Assembly (NCBI GenBank): GCA_019243195.1
Contig: JAFAUQ010000102.1
Location: 1 to 35,095 of the forward strand
Origin: Hyphomicrobiales bacterium
GTDB lineage: Bacteria; Pseudomonadota; Alphaproteobacteria; Rhizobiales; Xanthobacteraceae
Reading direction: 5' to 3'
DNA: 35,095 nucleotides
Below are positions 7,595-15,458 of the stretch, in pieces. The first letter of the stretch is position 1. Each line of letters begins with the position of its first letter. The translations under genes and the position numbers were made by a program. The notes beneath the pieces were generated by a model, which searched no databases, had not been told where the DNA came from, and worked only from the letters and a program-made list of their open reading frames with translations.

Positions 7595-8787
7595 AGGTCG
7601 CGATCGTCAATCTCGGGGAGATCGTCTCGGGCGACTGGCGCAAACCGTTCGCGGCCGGCGACGCTATCCTGATCGAGGGCGAGCGCATCGCCGCGGTCGG
7701 CAGCGCATCGGCTGCGGCAATCGAAGGCGCCGACGTGGTCATCGACGCGGGCGGCATGACCGCCATTCCGGGGCTGATCGACTCGCACGTCCATGTCACG
7801 TTCGGCGACTACACCCCGCGCCAGCGCACGGTCGGCTTTCTTGAGAGCTACGTGCACGGCGGCGTCACCACCGCGATTTCGGCGTCGGAAGTCCACGTGC
7901 CCGGCCGGCCGCGCGACCCCGAAGGCGTCAAGGCGCTGGCGATCGCCGCGCAGCGCAGCTTTGCCGATTACCGGCCGGGCGGCATGCGCGTGATTGCCGG
8001 CTCGGTGATCCTCGAGCCCGGCCTGACCGCGGCGGATTTCCGCGAACTCGCGCAGAAGGGCGTGCGGCTCGCGAAGGCCGGCTTTGGCGCCGTGAAGAGT
8101 TCATATGATTACGCGCCGTTGGTCGCCGACGCCAATGCCGCCGGTCTTCTAACGACGTGCCACACCGGCGGCTCGTCCATCCCGGGTTCGGGCGCGATCA
8201 CCGGCGATCATCTGCTCAAAATCCGCCCGCACGTGTCGTTCCACACCAACGGCGGCCCGACCGCCATGCCGGATGCCGATTTCGAACGCGTTATCCGCGA
8301 AAGCGACATGGCGCTCCAGGTATGCACGGCGGGAAATCTCCGCACGACGTTATTGTGCGCGCGGCTTGCCGCGGAGCACGGTGCATTCGACCGCTTCATC
8401 ATCGGCAGCGATACCCCGACCGGCAGCGGAATCATGCCGCTCGGCATGCTCTACACCATCGCGCACCTTGCGAGCCTGACCGAGATGCCGCCGGAGCGGT
8501 TCATCTGCGCCGCCACCGGGAGCAACGCGCGCGTCTACAGCCTCGACAGTGGCGTGCTGGCGCCCGGGAAGGCGGCGGACATCGTGCTCATAGACGCGCC
8601 CGAGGGCGGCACTCAGACGACCGCGCTCGCCGCCATTAAGCACGGCGACATCGCGGCGATTGGCGCGGTCGTTACCGCCGGCGTTCCGCGTTTCGTCGGC
8701 CGCAGCCGCAACACGCCGGCGACGACGCGCAAGGCGCGTGTCGTCTCCTCGCGCGTGATGCAGGACTTCGCGCCGGCGGGGCATTAA
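7591..8787 (+). CDS. Enamidase-like amidohydrolase
   Basis: This 398-aa metal-dependent amidohydrolase has HVH metal ligands (His66, His68), His191 in CHTGGSSIPGSG, His218 in HTNGGPTAM and Asp274 in IIGSDTPTGSG. The start (IVSGDW), the DYTPRQRT block, the PGRPRDPEGVKALAI block and the RNTPA tail match what I remember of Eubacterium barkeri enamidase. That enzyme hydrolyses the cyclic enamide 6-oxo-1,4,5,6-tetrahydronicotinate in nicotinate breakdown. The metal-bridging residue aligns to Lys162, the carboxylated Lys usual in amidohydrolases; I recall Glu at this place in enamidase. The start overlaps the monooxygenase stop by 4 nt, and livH follows after 9 nt. It probably opens a cyclic amide; the exact substrate is unknown. 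Confidence 0.87.
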   Translation: MKVAIVNLGEIVSGDWRKPFAAGDAILIEGERIAAVGSASAAAIEGADVVIDAGGMTAIPGLIDSHVHVTFGDYTPRQRTVGFLESYVHGGVTTAISASEVHVPGRPRDPEGVKALAIAAQRSFADYRPGGMRVIAGSVILEPGLTAADFRELAQKGVRLAKAGFGAVKSSYDYAPLVADANAAGLLTTCHTGGSSIPGSGAITGDHLLKIRPHVSFHTNGGPTAMPDADFERVIRESDMALQVCTAGNLRTTLLCARLAAEHGAFDRFIIGSDTPTGSGIMPLGMLYTIAHLASLTEMPPERFICAATGSNARVYSLDSGVLAPGKAADIVLIDAPEGGTQTTALAAIKHGDIAAIGAVVTAGVPRFVGRSRNTPATTRKARVVSSRVMQDFAPAGH

Positions 8788-8796
8788 ACCGCGACG

Positions 8797-9663
8797 ATGA
8801 TCTATCAGCAGCTCATCAACGGCCTGATGCTCGGCGCGTCCTACTCGCTGATAGCGATCGGCTACACGCTCATTTTCGGCGTGCTCAACCTGCTCTACTT
8901 CGCGCACGGCGAAGTCTTCATGGTCGGGGCCTTCGTCGGGCTTTATCTGGTCGTTTACGGCGGGGCGAACATCTATGTTGCCCTGGCCGGCGCGGCGATC
9001 GCGTGTGCGGCGCTCGGCATCGTGGCGTTCTACGTGTCGGTGCGCCCGGTGCCGAAGGATCGGCCCCTCGCGCCGCTCATTAGCACCATCGGCCTGACCA
9101 TCGTGCTGCAGAATCTCGCCGTCTATATTTTCGGCGGGCAGCAGGTCGCATTTCCCGAAACGATCCGGCAGGAACTTTATCACGTCGGGCCGGTGACGAT
9201 CAGCTCGGTGCAGATATTCATCCTCGTGGTCGCGGTCGCCGCGATGGGAGGCTTGTGGCTGTTCATCGAGCGCACCAAGCTCGGGCGCGCGATCCGAGCG
9301 ACGGCGGAAAACCATGAAACCGCGGCGCTGCTCGGGGTCGACGTCAACCGCGTGGTGCTGGTGACCTTCGTGATCGGCTCCGGGATCGCCGGTATTGCCG
9401 GCGTGCTCGACGGGGTGAAGAACAGCGGCATCTCGCCGTTCATGGGGCTGGGCGCGGCGGTGAAGGGGCTCGTCGTCATGCTGCTCGGCGGCCTCGGCAA
9501 TGTCGTCGGCGCCATGGTGGGCGGGCTGATGCTCGGGCTGATCGAGATCCTCTCGGCTGCCTACATCGGCACGACCGAGCGCGATCTCTTCTCGTTCCTG
9601 ATCCTCATTCTGATCCTGCTCTATCGGCCGACCGGCCTGTTCGGCACGCGCACCGCGGAATAG
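8797..9663 (+). CDS. livH: Branched-chain-type ABC transporter permease LivH
   Basis: This 288-aa inner-membrane permease has about eight hydrophobic segments and the family pattern: QQLINGLMLGASYSLIAIG at the N-terminus, GLTIVLQNLAVYIFG near residue 105, ATAENHETAALLGVD (EAA-like loop, about 170-184), and LGGLGNVVGAMVGG near 230. It pairs with LivM as the membrane channel of a HAAT-class importer. The gene lies 9 nt after the amidohydrolase, so the importer is co-transcribed with catabolic enzymes. This suggests import of the pathway substrate rather than leucine. Confidence 0.93.
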   Translation: MIYQQLINGLMLGASYSLIAIGYTLIFGVLNLLYFAHGEVFMVGAFVGLYLVVYGGANIYVALAGAAIACAALGIVAFYVSVRPVPKDRPLAPLISTIGLTIVLQNLAVYIFGGQQVAFPETIRQELYHVGPVTISSVQIFILVVAVAAMGGLWLFIERTKLGRAIRATAENHETAALLGVDVNRVVLVTFVIGSGIAGIAGVLDGVKNSGISPFMGLGAAVKGLVVMLLGGLGNVVGAMVGGLMLGLIEILSAAYIGTTERDLFSFLILILILLYRPTGLFGTRTAE

Positions 9664-9665
9664 CC

Positions 9666-10613
9666 ATGCTCCACGACCTGTTCGACGGCTACACCCGCTC
9701 GATCCTGGTGTTCACGGGGGTGAACGTCCTGGCCGCCTACAGCTTTTATTTGCCGTTCAAGACCGGCCAAGTGTCCCTCGGGCAAGCCGGATTCATGGCG
9801 ATCGGTGCCTATGCGTCCGCGGTCCTGACGCAGAAGTTCGGCGTGCCGTTCGCGGCCGCGCTGCCGGTCGCCGCGGTCGTGGCCGGGATGATGGGCGTTC
9901 TCGTCGGGTTTCCGGCGTTGCGCATCAAAGGCATTTATCTGCTGCTGCTCACCCTCGGGTTTGCCGAAATCGTTCAGGTGATAACGCTGAGCTGGGATTT
10001 CGTCGGCGGCGCGCAGGGCTTTCGCCAAATCCCTTTCATCCCCTCGATTCTGGAGTACGTCGTCGCGCTGATCATCGTGCTGGTGCTGTTCTTCGCGCGC
10101 CTGGAGAGATCCAGCCTCGGCCGCGCCATGGATGCGGTGCACCAGGACGAGACCGCGGCGGAAGTCATGGGTCTCGACGTGGTGCGCATCAAGCTGCTTG
10201 CATTCGGGCTTGGCGCGGCGATCGCCGGCCTCGCCGGCGCGCTTTATGCCCATCACGCGACCTACATCGATTCCAACAGCTTCAACATCATGGTCGGGGT
10301 GGAAATCCTGATGTTCGTAATCATTGGCGGCAGCAGCACCTATTGGGGGCCGCTGCTGGGCGCGGGCTTCCTCACCCTGCTGCCCGAGTTTCTGCGCACC
10401 TTGCGCGACTGGCTCGAACTGGTGCCGGTCGCCTGGACCGATTTCTTCCCGATGAACCGCGTCTATGATTTCCTCCACGACGCACTCGATTTCGAAAACG
10501 CCAAGCGGCTGATCGTCTACGGCATCATCATCATGGTGATGATGATTCTGCGGCCGGACGGGTTGCTCACGCGCGATTCGCTGCGCCGGCTCACGATGCC
10601 GCGCGGTGCCTGA
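9666..10613 (+). CDS. livM: Branched-chain-type ABC transporter permease LivM
   Basis: This 315-aa second permease has multiple membrane segments. Family landmarks are LGQAGFMAIGAYASAVL (about 38-54), FPALRIKGIYLLLLTLGFAEIV (about 84-105), and MDAVHQDETAAEVMGLD around 155-171, the loop that contacts the ATPases. It starts 2 nt after the livH stop. The C-terminus contains a His/Asp-rich stretch, then a final helix. Works with LivH, LivG and LivF. Confidence 0.93.
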   Translation: MLHDLFDGYTRSILVFTGVNVLAAYSFYLPFKTGQVSLGQAGFMAIGAYASAVLTQKFGVPFAAALPVAAVVAGMMGVLVGFPALRIKGIYLLLLTLGFAEIVQVITLSWDFVGGAQGFRQIPFIPSILEYVVALIIVLVLFFARLERSSLGRAMDAVHQDETAAEVMGLDVVRIKLLAFGLGAAIAGLAGALYAHHATYIDSNSFNIMVGVEILMFVIIGGSSTYWGPLLGAGFLTLLPEFLRTLRDWLELVPVAWTDFFPMNRVYDFLHDALDFENAKRLIVYGIIIMVMMILRPDGLLTRDSLRRLTMPRGA

Positions 10614-10614
10614 C

Positions 10615-11400
10615 ATGGCCGTCTGTCTCGACATCAAAGGCCTGACGAAGCGCTTCGGCGGCTTCTTCGCGCTTAACGAACTCGATATGGAGGTGACGAC
10701 CGGCAATATTCACGCATTGATCGGCCCCAACGGCGCCGGGAAGACCACCTTTTTCAATCTGCTCACCGGTCTGCTTGCCGCCGATGAAGGCGCCATCATG
10801 TTCGAGGGCCGCCCGCTCGGCGAAGCAAGGCCGTCGCGCCGCACCGCCCGCGGAATCGCGCGCACGTTCCAGAACATCCGATTGTTTCCTCATCTCACCG
10901 CGCTGGAGACGGTGATGATCGGGGAGCATTGCCGCGCCTATGCTTCGACTTGGCATGCGTTGGGGTCGGCGGTGCTGCGGCGTCCGTTCGGCGAAGGCGG
11001 CGTAGAGCGGCGCATGCGCAAGAACGCCATGGAGCTGCTGTCCTTGCTCGGCCTTGCCGCGCATGCGAATGAACGGGCTTCCAATTTGTCGTACGGCGAT
11101 CAGCGCAAGCTGGAGATCGCGCGCGCACTCGCCACCCAGCCGCGGCTGCTGCTGCTCGACGAGCCCGGGGCGGGCCTCAATCCCAACGAGACCGCGGCGC
11201 TCGATGAGACCATCACCCGCATCCGCGATCGCGGCATCACCGTCGTGCTGATCGAGCACGATATGAACCTGGTCATGGGCATTTCCGACCGGGTGACCGT
11301 GCTCAACTTCGGCACCAAGATCGCCGAGGGCACGCCGGGCGAGGTGCAGGCGCATCCGGCCGTGCTCGAGGCCTATCTGGGCGAAGACGTGAAGCCATGA
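10615..11400 (+). CDS. livG: ABC transporter ATP-binding protein LivG
   Basis: This 261-aa ATPase has Walker A GPNGAGKTT, a Q-loop in RTFQNIRLFPHLT, the ABC signature as LSYGDQRKLEIARAL (LSYGD instead of LSGGQ, common in LivG), Walker B LLLLDEPGAGLNP and the switch His in IEHDM. I chose ATG 10615, one base after the livM stop; a GTG at 10606 would overlap livM by 8 nt. Energises import together with LivF. Confidence 0.93.
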   Translation: MAVCLDIKGLTKRFGGFFALNELDMEVTTGNIHALIGPNGAGKTTFFNLLTGLLAADEGAIMFEGRPLGEARPSRRTARGIARTFQNIRLFPHLTALETVMIGEHCRAYASTWHALGSAVLRRPFGEGGVERRMRKNAMELLSLLGLAAHANERASNLSYGDQRKLEIARALATQPRLLLLDEPGAGLNPNETAALDETITRIRDRGITVVLIEHDMNLVMGISDRVTVLNFGTKIAEGTPGEVQAHPAVLEAYLGEDVKP

Positions 11401-12113
11401 CCATGCTGACCGTCGAGGGATTGCGCGCCGGCTACGGCAAGGTCGAGGTGCTGCACGACGTCAGCCTCGAGGTCGCGCCGGGAAAGATCGTCGCGCTGAT
11501 CGGCGCCAACGGCGCGGGCAAGACCACGCTGCTCAAAACCATCTCCGGCCTGATCCGTCCGGCCGCCGGCACCATCGTCTTCGAAGGCCGCGACATCGCC
11601 AGCCGCCCCGCGCACAAGATCGTGGCGCTCGGCATCAGTCACGTGGCCGAGGGACGCGCCATTCTCAAGCGCATGAGCGTGCTCGAGAATCTGCGTATGG
11701 GCGGCTACGTGCGCCGCGATTCCGAGATCGAAAGCGACCTCGCCGCCGCCATGGCGCGCTTTCCGGTTCTCGCCGAGCGCCGCCAGCAGCCCGCCGGCAC
11801 CTTGAGCGGTGGCGAACAGCAAATGCTGGCGATTGCCCGTGCGCTCGTGGCCCGCCCGCGCCTGCTCCTGATGGACGAGCCCTCGCTCGGGCTGGCACCG
11901 AGGCTGGTGACCGGGATTTTCCGCACCTTGCGCCAGCTCAGGGAGGAGGGGAAGACGATCCTGTTGGTCGAGCAGAACGCGCGCCAGGCGCTGCAGGTCG
12001 CCGACCACGCCTATGTCATGGAGCGCGGACGCATCGTGCTCGCCGGCACCGGCGCAAGCCTGCTCGACACGCCGGAAGTGCAGCGCACCTACCTCGGCCG
12101 CCGCGCGGCTTAG
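11397..12113 (+). CDS. livF: ABC transporter ATP-binding protein LivF
   Basis: This 238-aa second ATPase of the importer has Walker A GANGAGKTT, signature LSGGEQQMLAIARAL, Walker B LLLMDEPSLGLAP and the switch region VEQNARQAL (H-loop His replaced by Asn, normal for LivF). Its ATG overlaps the livG stop (ATGA). The stop codon at 12111-12113 directly abuts the stop of a convergent toxin-antitoxin operon, with no bases between, so no separate terminator fits there. Confidence 0.93.
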   Translation: MTMLTVEGLRAGYGKVEVLHDVSLEVAPGKIVALIGANGAGKTTLLKTISGLIRPAAGTIVFEGRDIASRPAHKIVALGISHVAEGRAILKRMSVLENLRMGGYVRRDSEIESDLAAAMARFPVLAERRQQPAGTLSGGEQQMLAIARALVARPRLLLMDEPSLGLAPRLVTGIFRTLRQLREEGKTILLVEQNARQALQVADHAYVMERGRIVLAGTGASLLDTPEVQRTYLGRRAA

Positions 12114-12488
12114 TCACTCTGCGGGCTCGGCCAGCAGCTTCCGCATAGCCTTGGGATCGCGCTCGATCGCCAGCAACAGTGCGCGCGCTGGAGCATCGGG
12201 CGTGCTGCGGTGTTGCTCCCAATCCCGTAATGTACTGAGAGGCAGATGGAATGCTTCGGCAAACTCGGCTTGTGTCATGCACAGCTGTTGCCGCAGCCAT
12301 TTGACCCGCGGCACGCGGCGCATGCGCGCCAGCTGCTCGGGAGTTAGCGGCTGCGCATCCGGATCGGACAATGCGGCGGCCATAACCTCTTCATCGGTCA
12401 TCGCCCTGACGCGAGCCCAATCCGTTTGATCGGGCGGCAGATTATCACGGGAGTAGCGGACCACCTTGGAAGTACTGTTCTTCTTCAT
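12114..12488 (-). CDS. HTH antitoxin/repressor paired with BrnT-type toxin
   Basis: This 124-aa protein has an N-terminal stretch with the MTDEEVMAAALSDPDAQPLT motif seen in BrnT partners. It is followed by an XRE-like HTH (QLCMTQAEFAEAFHLPLSTLRDWEQHR, about residues 68-94). It should neutralise the upstream toxin and repress the operon. Its start overlaps the toxin gene by 44 nt, which couples their translation. It converges on livF with the two stop codons directly adjacent. Confidence 0.85.
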   Translation of the reverse strand: MKKNSTSKVVRYSRDNLPPDQTDWARVRAMTDEEVMAAALSDPDAQPLTPEQLARMRRVPRVKWLRQQLCMTQAEFAEAFHLPLSTLRDWEQHRSTPDAPARALLLAIERDPKAMRKLLAEPAE

Positions 12489-12732
12489 GTCGCGTTGCCT
12501 TACGTGCGCTTATGATGCGGCGGAGGTCTTCATCTGGCATCGACGTTACGACGAACAGGATTTCGTGCTGATATCGGCAGAGATTCTGAATTCTCTCTTC
12601 GCCATAATCAAATCGGTCATCGATAATTTCGATTTTTTGCGGATCCTCCAGGGCTTTTGCCGCCGCAGTGAAACTAATGCCGTGCTTTGCTAGATTAGCC
12701 GCGGCCTTTGCCTCGTCCCACGAATATTGCAC
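12445..12732 (-). CDS. brnT: BrnT-family toxin
   Basis: This 95-aa toxin is of the BrnT (RelE-fold ribonuclease) family. The start SWDEAKAAANLAKHGISF, the DDRFDYGEER turn near residue 40 and the RRIISARKATRHEEEQY end (about 71-87) are diagnostic. The start is GTG (12732); no in-frame ATG lies upstream. A palindrome lies 11-25 nt upstream. The pair sits reversed between livF and its binding-protein gene, splitting the transporter locus. Confidence 0.88.
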   Translation of the reverse strand: MQYSWDEAKAAANLAKHGISFTAAAKALEDPQKIEIIDDRFDYGEERIQNLCRYQHEILFVVTSMPDEDLRRIISARKATRHEEEQYFQGGPLLP

Positions 12733-12742
12733 GTGCCCATAC

Positions 12743-12757
12743 TACCGGATACCGGTA
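12743..12757. promoter_or_regulatory. Palindrome TACCGGATACCGGTA, likely toxin-antitoxin operator
   Basis: This is a 15-nt odd-centred palindrome (TACCGG-ATA-CGGTA type, arms around a central T) 11 nt upstream of the brnT GTG. It is where a self-repressing antitoxin would be expected to bind. It is also about 150 nt upstream of livK on the other strand, so binding could affect livK (inference). Confidence 0.45.
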
Positions 12758-12903
12758 CTTTGGGCAATCGCGATCTGGCTTGCTGGCAAACCATTCGCTC
12801 CGAACTTCTCACCGATTGCGAGGGCCTATAGGATGCGGCGGTGCAGGGTTTCGCAGGCTTCTGCGGCCTCAACAGAAATAATGAAATTCCAGGGGAGTGA
12901 CCG

Positions 12904-14076
12904 ATGAAACGCGCAAGATCTTTCGCAGCTTTTTTCACTGTTGCCGTCGCCTTGGCCGTGGCGCAAGGCGCCTATGGGGAAGGGGCGAAACTCGCCGGCC
13001 GCAACGTGAAGATCGGCTGCCAGGTGTCGCTCACCGGCAAAGGCGCCGAGTGGGGCCAGGCCGCCAAGGTGTCGATGGAGATCGCGGTCGAGGAGATCAA
13101 CGCCAAGGGCGGCGTCGGCGGGCTGCCGATCGATCTCATCTGTTACGACACCCAGACCTCCGAGGCCGAGGCGCTCAAAACCGTGAGCCGGCTGGTGGAG
13201 CGCGACCGCGTGCTGGCGATCGCGGGGCCGTGCTTCAGCTCGGAGTTCGAGGCGATTGCGCCGCAACTCGACACGCAGCTCAAGACCGTCATCAACTCTT
13301 ATTGTTCGGCGAAGCCGGGTCTCTCCGCGATGAGCAAGTGGGCGTTCCGCAACACGCTCACCAGCGACAAGCAGCTCAAGCCGGTCGTCGATGCCTGGGT
13401 TGCCGAATATCACCCCAAGAAGGTCGTGATCATCTACGACGCCGAAGACGCGGTCTCAAAAGCCGAAGGCGTTGCGGTTCTGCCGGCGCTGTTCAAGGAG
13501 CACGGCATCGAAATACTCGATATGCTGAGCTACCGCACCAAAGATACGGACTATTCCGCACAGATCACCCGCGCCAAGTCCCTCGGCGCCGACGGCATCG
13601 GCCTCGGCTCGTGCTACCAGAACGCCGGCGCGATCGTGAAGGAGGCGCACAAACAGGGACTGATGGTGCCGGTTGTCGGCGGAGCCTGCGCGAGCGCGCC
13701 GGGCTTCATCGAAATCGCCGGCAAGGACGCGGAAGGCGCCTTTATGTCGACGGCGGCCTGGATCGACGATCCGCGTCCCGAGGTGCAGGCCTATGTCAAG
13801 AAAGTCGTCCCGAAGCTCGGCGGCAAGCCGCCCTACAGCGGGCCGCGCGCCTATGACATCATCTATTCCTACAAATACTGTATCGAGAAATCGGGCGTGA
13901 CCAACAATCCGGCCGACCTCGAGTCGGACCGCGACAAGATTCGCGGCTGTCTCGCCGGGCTCAAGGGCTTTCCCGGAGTCGCGGGTGAGATCACGATGAA
14001 CGAGGTGCGTGACGGCGCGGGCGCGAGCGCCGTGCTCAAGGTGGTCAACGGCCAGTACGTCAACGTCGCCAAGTAA
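12904..14076 (+). CDS. ABC transporter periplasmic substrate-binding protein, LivK-type
   Basis: This 390-aa protein has a signal peptide (basic MKRAR, hydrophobic core, AYG cleavage region near residue 25). It belongs to the type I periplasmic binding family of HAAT importers: KIGCQVSLTGKGAEWGQ (about 38-54), EEINAKGGVGGLPIDL, AGPCFSSEFEA and DAEDAVSKAEGVAV. It should capture the substrate for LivHMGF. The ATG has a good ribosome site (AGGGGAG). It probably has its own promoter in 12733-12890, because the brnT pair cuts it off from livF. The family also binds aromatic acids and amides, so the ligand may be the pathway substrate. Confidence 0.92.
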   Translation: MKRARSFAAFFTVAVALAVAQGAYGEGAKLAGRNVKIGCQVSLTGKGAEWGQAAKVSMEIAVEEINAKGGVGGLPIDLICYDTQTSEAEALKTVSRLVERDRVLAIAGPCFSSEFEAIAPQLDTQLKTVINSYCSAKPGLSAMSKWAFRNTLTSDKQLKPVVDAWVAEYHPKKVVIIYDAEDAVSKAEGVAVLPALFKEHGIEILDMLSYRTKDTDYSAQITRAKSLGADGIGLGSCYQNAGAIVKEAHKQGLMVPVVGGACASAPGFIEIAGKDAEGAFMSTAAWIDDPRPEVQAYVKKVVPKLGGKPPYSGPRAYDIIYSYKYCIEKSGVTNNPADLESDRDKIRGCLAGLKGFPGVAGEITMNEVRDGAGASAVLKVVNGQYVNVAK

Positions 14077-14100
14077 CCGCGAGCGCCGGCAGTGGCCGGT

Positions 14101-14934
14101 ATGGCGTGGCGGCCAATCGGCGGCGTCGATTTTGGCCGCCTGCGCGAAGCCAGGCTTCAGGCGCACCATGCGGTGCAATGGCTGGCGCGGGCGGCGCGGG
14201 CGTTCGTGCCGCCGCACGCTGATGACCGCCACACCAACCTTGATTGGGACGATGCGCTCGGCGGGTTTGTCACGCATCCGCTCAAGGACGATCTGCGGCT
14301 TGGGCTGTGTTTAACCGAACTCAGGCTGACGCTTGTGACGCCGAGCGTGCAGGTGAGCTTTCCGCTCGACGGCCACACCGATGCCGATGTGCGCCAGCGG
14401 CTGGGCGACTTACTGGCAGCGCACGATCTCGATCCGGCCCCGCTCGACGCCAAACCCCCGTATGAGATTGCCGACCATAAGGTGGCGCACGGCGGAGCTT
14501 ATGACACCGGCAGCTTGGGCGATGCGTTTTCCGGCCTGGCAGCTTGGTTTGCCAATGCCGACCTGTCACTCGGTCACGTTCGGGACCAGATGATCGCGCA
14601 TAAGTTCGCGCCTTCGCCGGTGCGAACCTGGCCGCACCATTTCGACATGGCGACGTTGACCCCGCTGGAAACCGGCGGTGCCGAGCACGCGCGCTCGGTC
14701 GATGCGGGCTTTTCGCCCGGGGACGAGCATTACGGGGAGCCGTATTTTTATGTGAGCCCACATCCCTATCCCGATGTGACAAAGCTCTCGGCCTTACCGC
14801 TCGGGCGTTGGCACACGCAGGGATTCACGGCGGCGGTCCTGCCGGCAGGCAGTATCGTCGCGACCAACGATTCTCAGGCGGCAGGCGACGCCTTTTTGGA
14901 CGCGGCGGTCACGGCCGCCATTACGGTGCTCTGA
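14101..14934 (+). CDS. Conserved protein of unknown function
   Basis: This 277-aa soluble protein has no signal peptide. I do not recognise a characterised domain. Notable parts are WRPIGGVDFGRLREARLQAH at the N-terminus, a WPHHFDMATL motif near the middle of the C-terminal half, and SPGDEHYGEPYFYVSPHPYPD followed by a WHTQGF patch. These conserved His/Trp/Asp clusters suggest a ligand- or metal-binding site. I chose ATG 14101; a GTG at 14092 is possible. It starts 24 nt after the livK-type gene and may be co-transcribed with it, but nothing ties it to transport. Confidence 0.75.
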   Translation: MAWRPIGGVDFGRLREARLQAHHAVQWLARAARAFVPPHADDRHTNLDWDDALGGFVTHPLKDDLRLGLCLTELRLTLVTPSVQVSFPLDGHTDADVRQRLGDLLAAHDLDPAPLDAKPPYEIADHKVAHGGAYDTGSLGDAFSGLAAWFANADLSLGHVRDQMIAHKFAPSPVRTWPHHFDMATLTPLETGGAEHARSVDAGFSPGDEHYGEPYFYVSPHPYPDVTKLSALPLGRWHTQGFTAAVLPAGSIVATNDSQAAGDAFLDAAVTAAITVL

Positions 14935-15052
14935 TAACGGCGGCCGAGCTCGCGCGTCTCAATTGCGCATGTAGGCGGAACATGCCGAAACGAGCGCCTG
15001 AAACTTGGCGCGGCGCTCGCCGTAGCTACGGTTGTCGAAAAGGGAGGACCTT

Positions 15053-15454
15053 ATGCGCCAAGCCGACGTAGCTTTGATCCAAAGCCTTTATGCCGCGTTC
15101 GGGCGCGGTGACATCGCCACCATCGTTGCCGCGGCTACGCCGGACATCGAATGGCGCCTCAACGGCAGCCGTTCCGACTACCCGCTGTTGGGTAGCTGGA
15201 AGGGACCGCAAGGCGTTCAGGCATTTTTCGATGAGTTGGCGCGGATTCAGGATTTCTCGGAGTTCAGCCCGCGCGAATTCCTTTCGTCGGGCGACCGCGT
15301 GTTCGTCCTCGGCCACTATGCCTCGACCATCCGCAAAAACGGCCGCAAGGCGGCCTCCGACTGGGTGCACATATTCACGGTGAGAAACGGCAAGCTAGCC
15401 GCTTTCCTCGAGTTCACCGACACCGCGGAGTTTGCGCGGGCGTGGAAGGATTGA
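15053..15454 (+). CDS. NTF2-like (SnoaL-type) protein
   Basis: This 133-aa single-domain protein has an NTF2/SnoaL cone fold: LIQSLYAAFGRGDIATIVA at the start, a DIEWRLNG strand, GPQGVQAFFDEL, then SDWVHIFTVRNGKLAAFLEF and a FARAW end. Such proteins are isomerases, hydrolases or binders, and the function cannot be read from the sequence. I chose ATG 15053 because AGGGAGG lies just upstream; a TTG at 15032 is less likely. The preceding 118-bp gap contains a GAGCGCC/GGCGCTC stem without a T-run. It ends 4 nt from the convergent sulfurtransferase gene. Confidence 0.82.
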   Translation: MRQADVALIQSLYAAFGRGDIATIVAAATPDIEWRLNGSRSDYPLLGSWKGPQGVQAFFDELARIQDFSEFSPREFLSSGDRVFVLGHYASTIRKNGRKAASDWVHIFTVRNGKLAAFLEFTDTAEFARAWKD

Positions 15455-15458
15455 GGGA

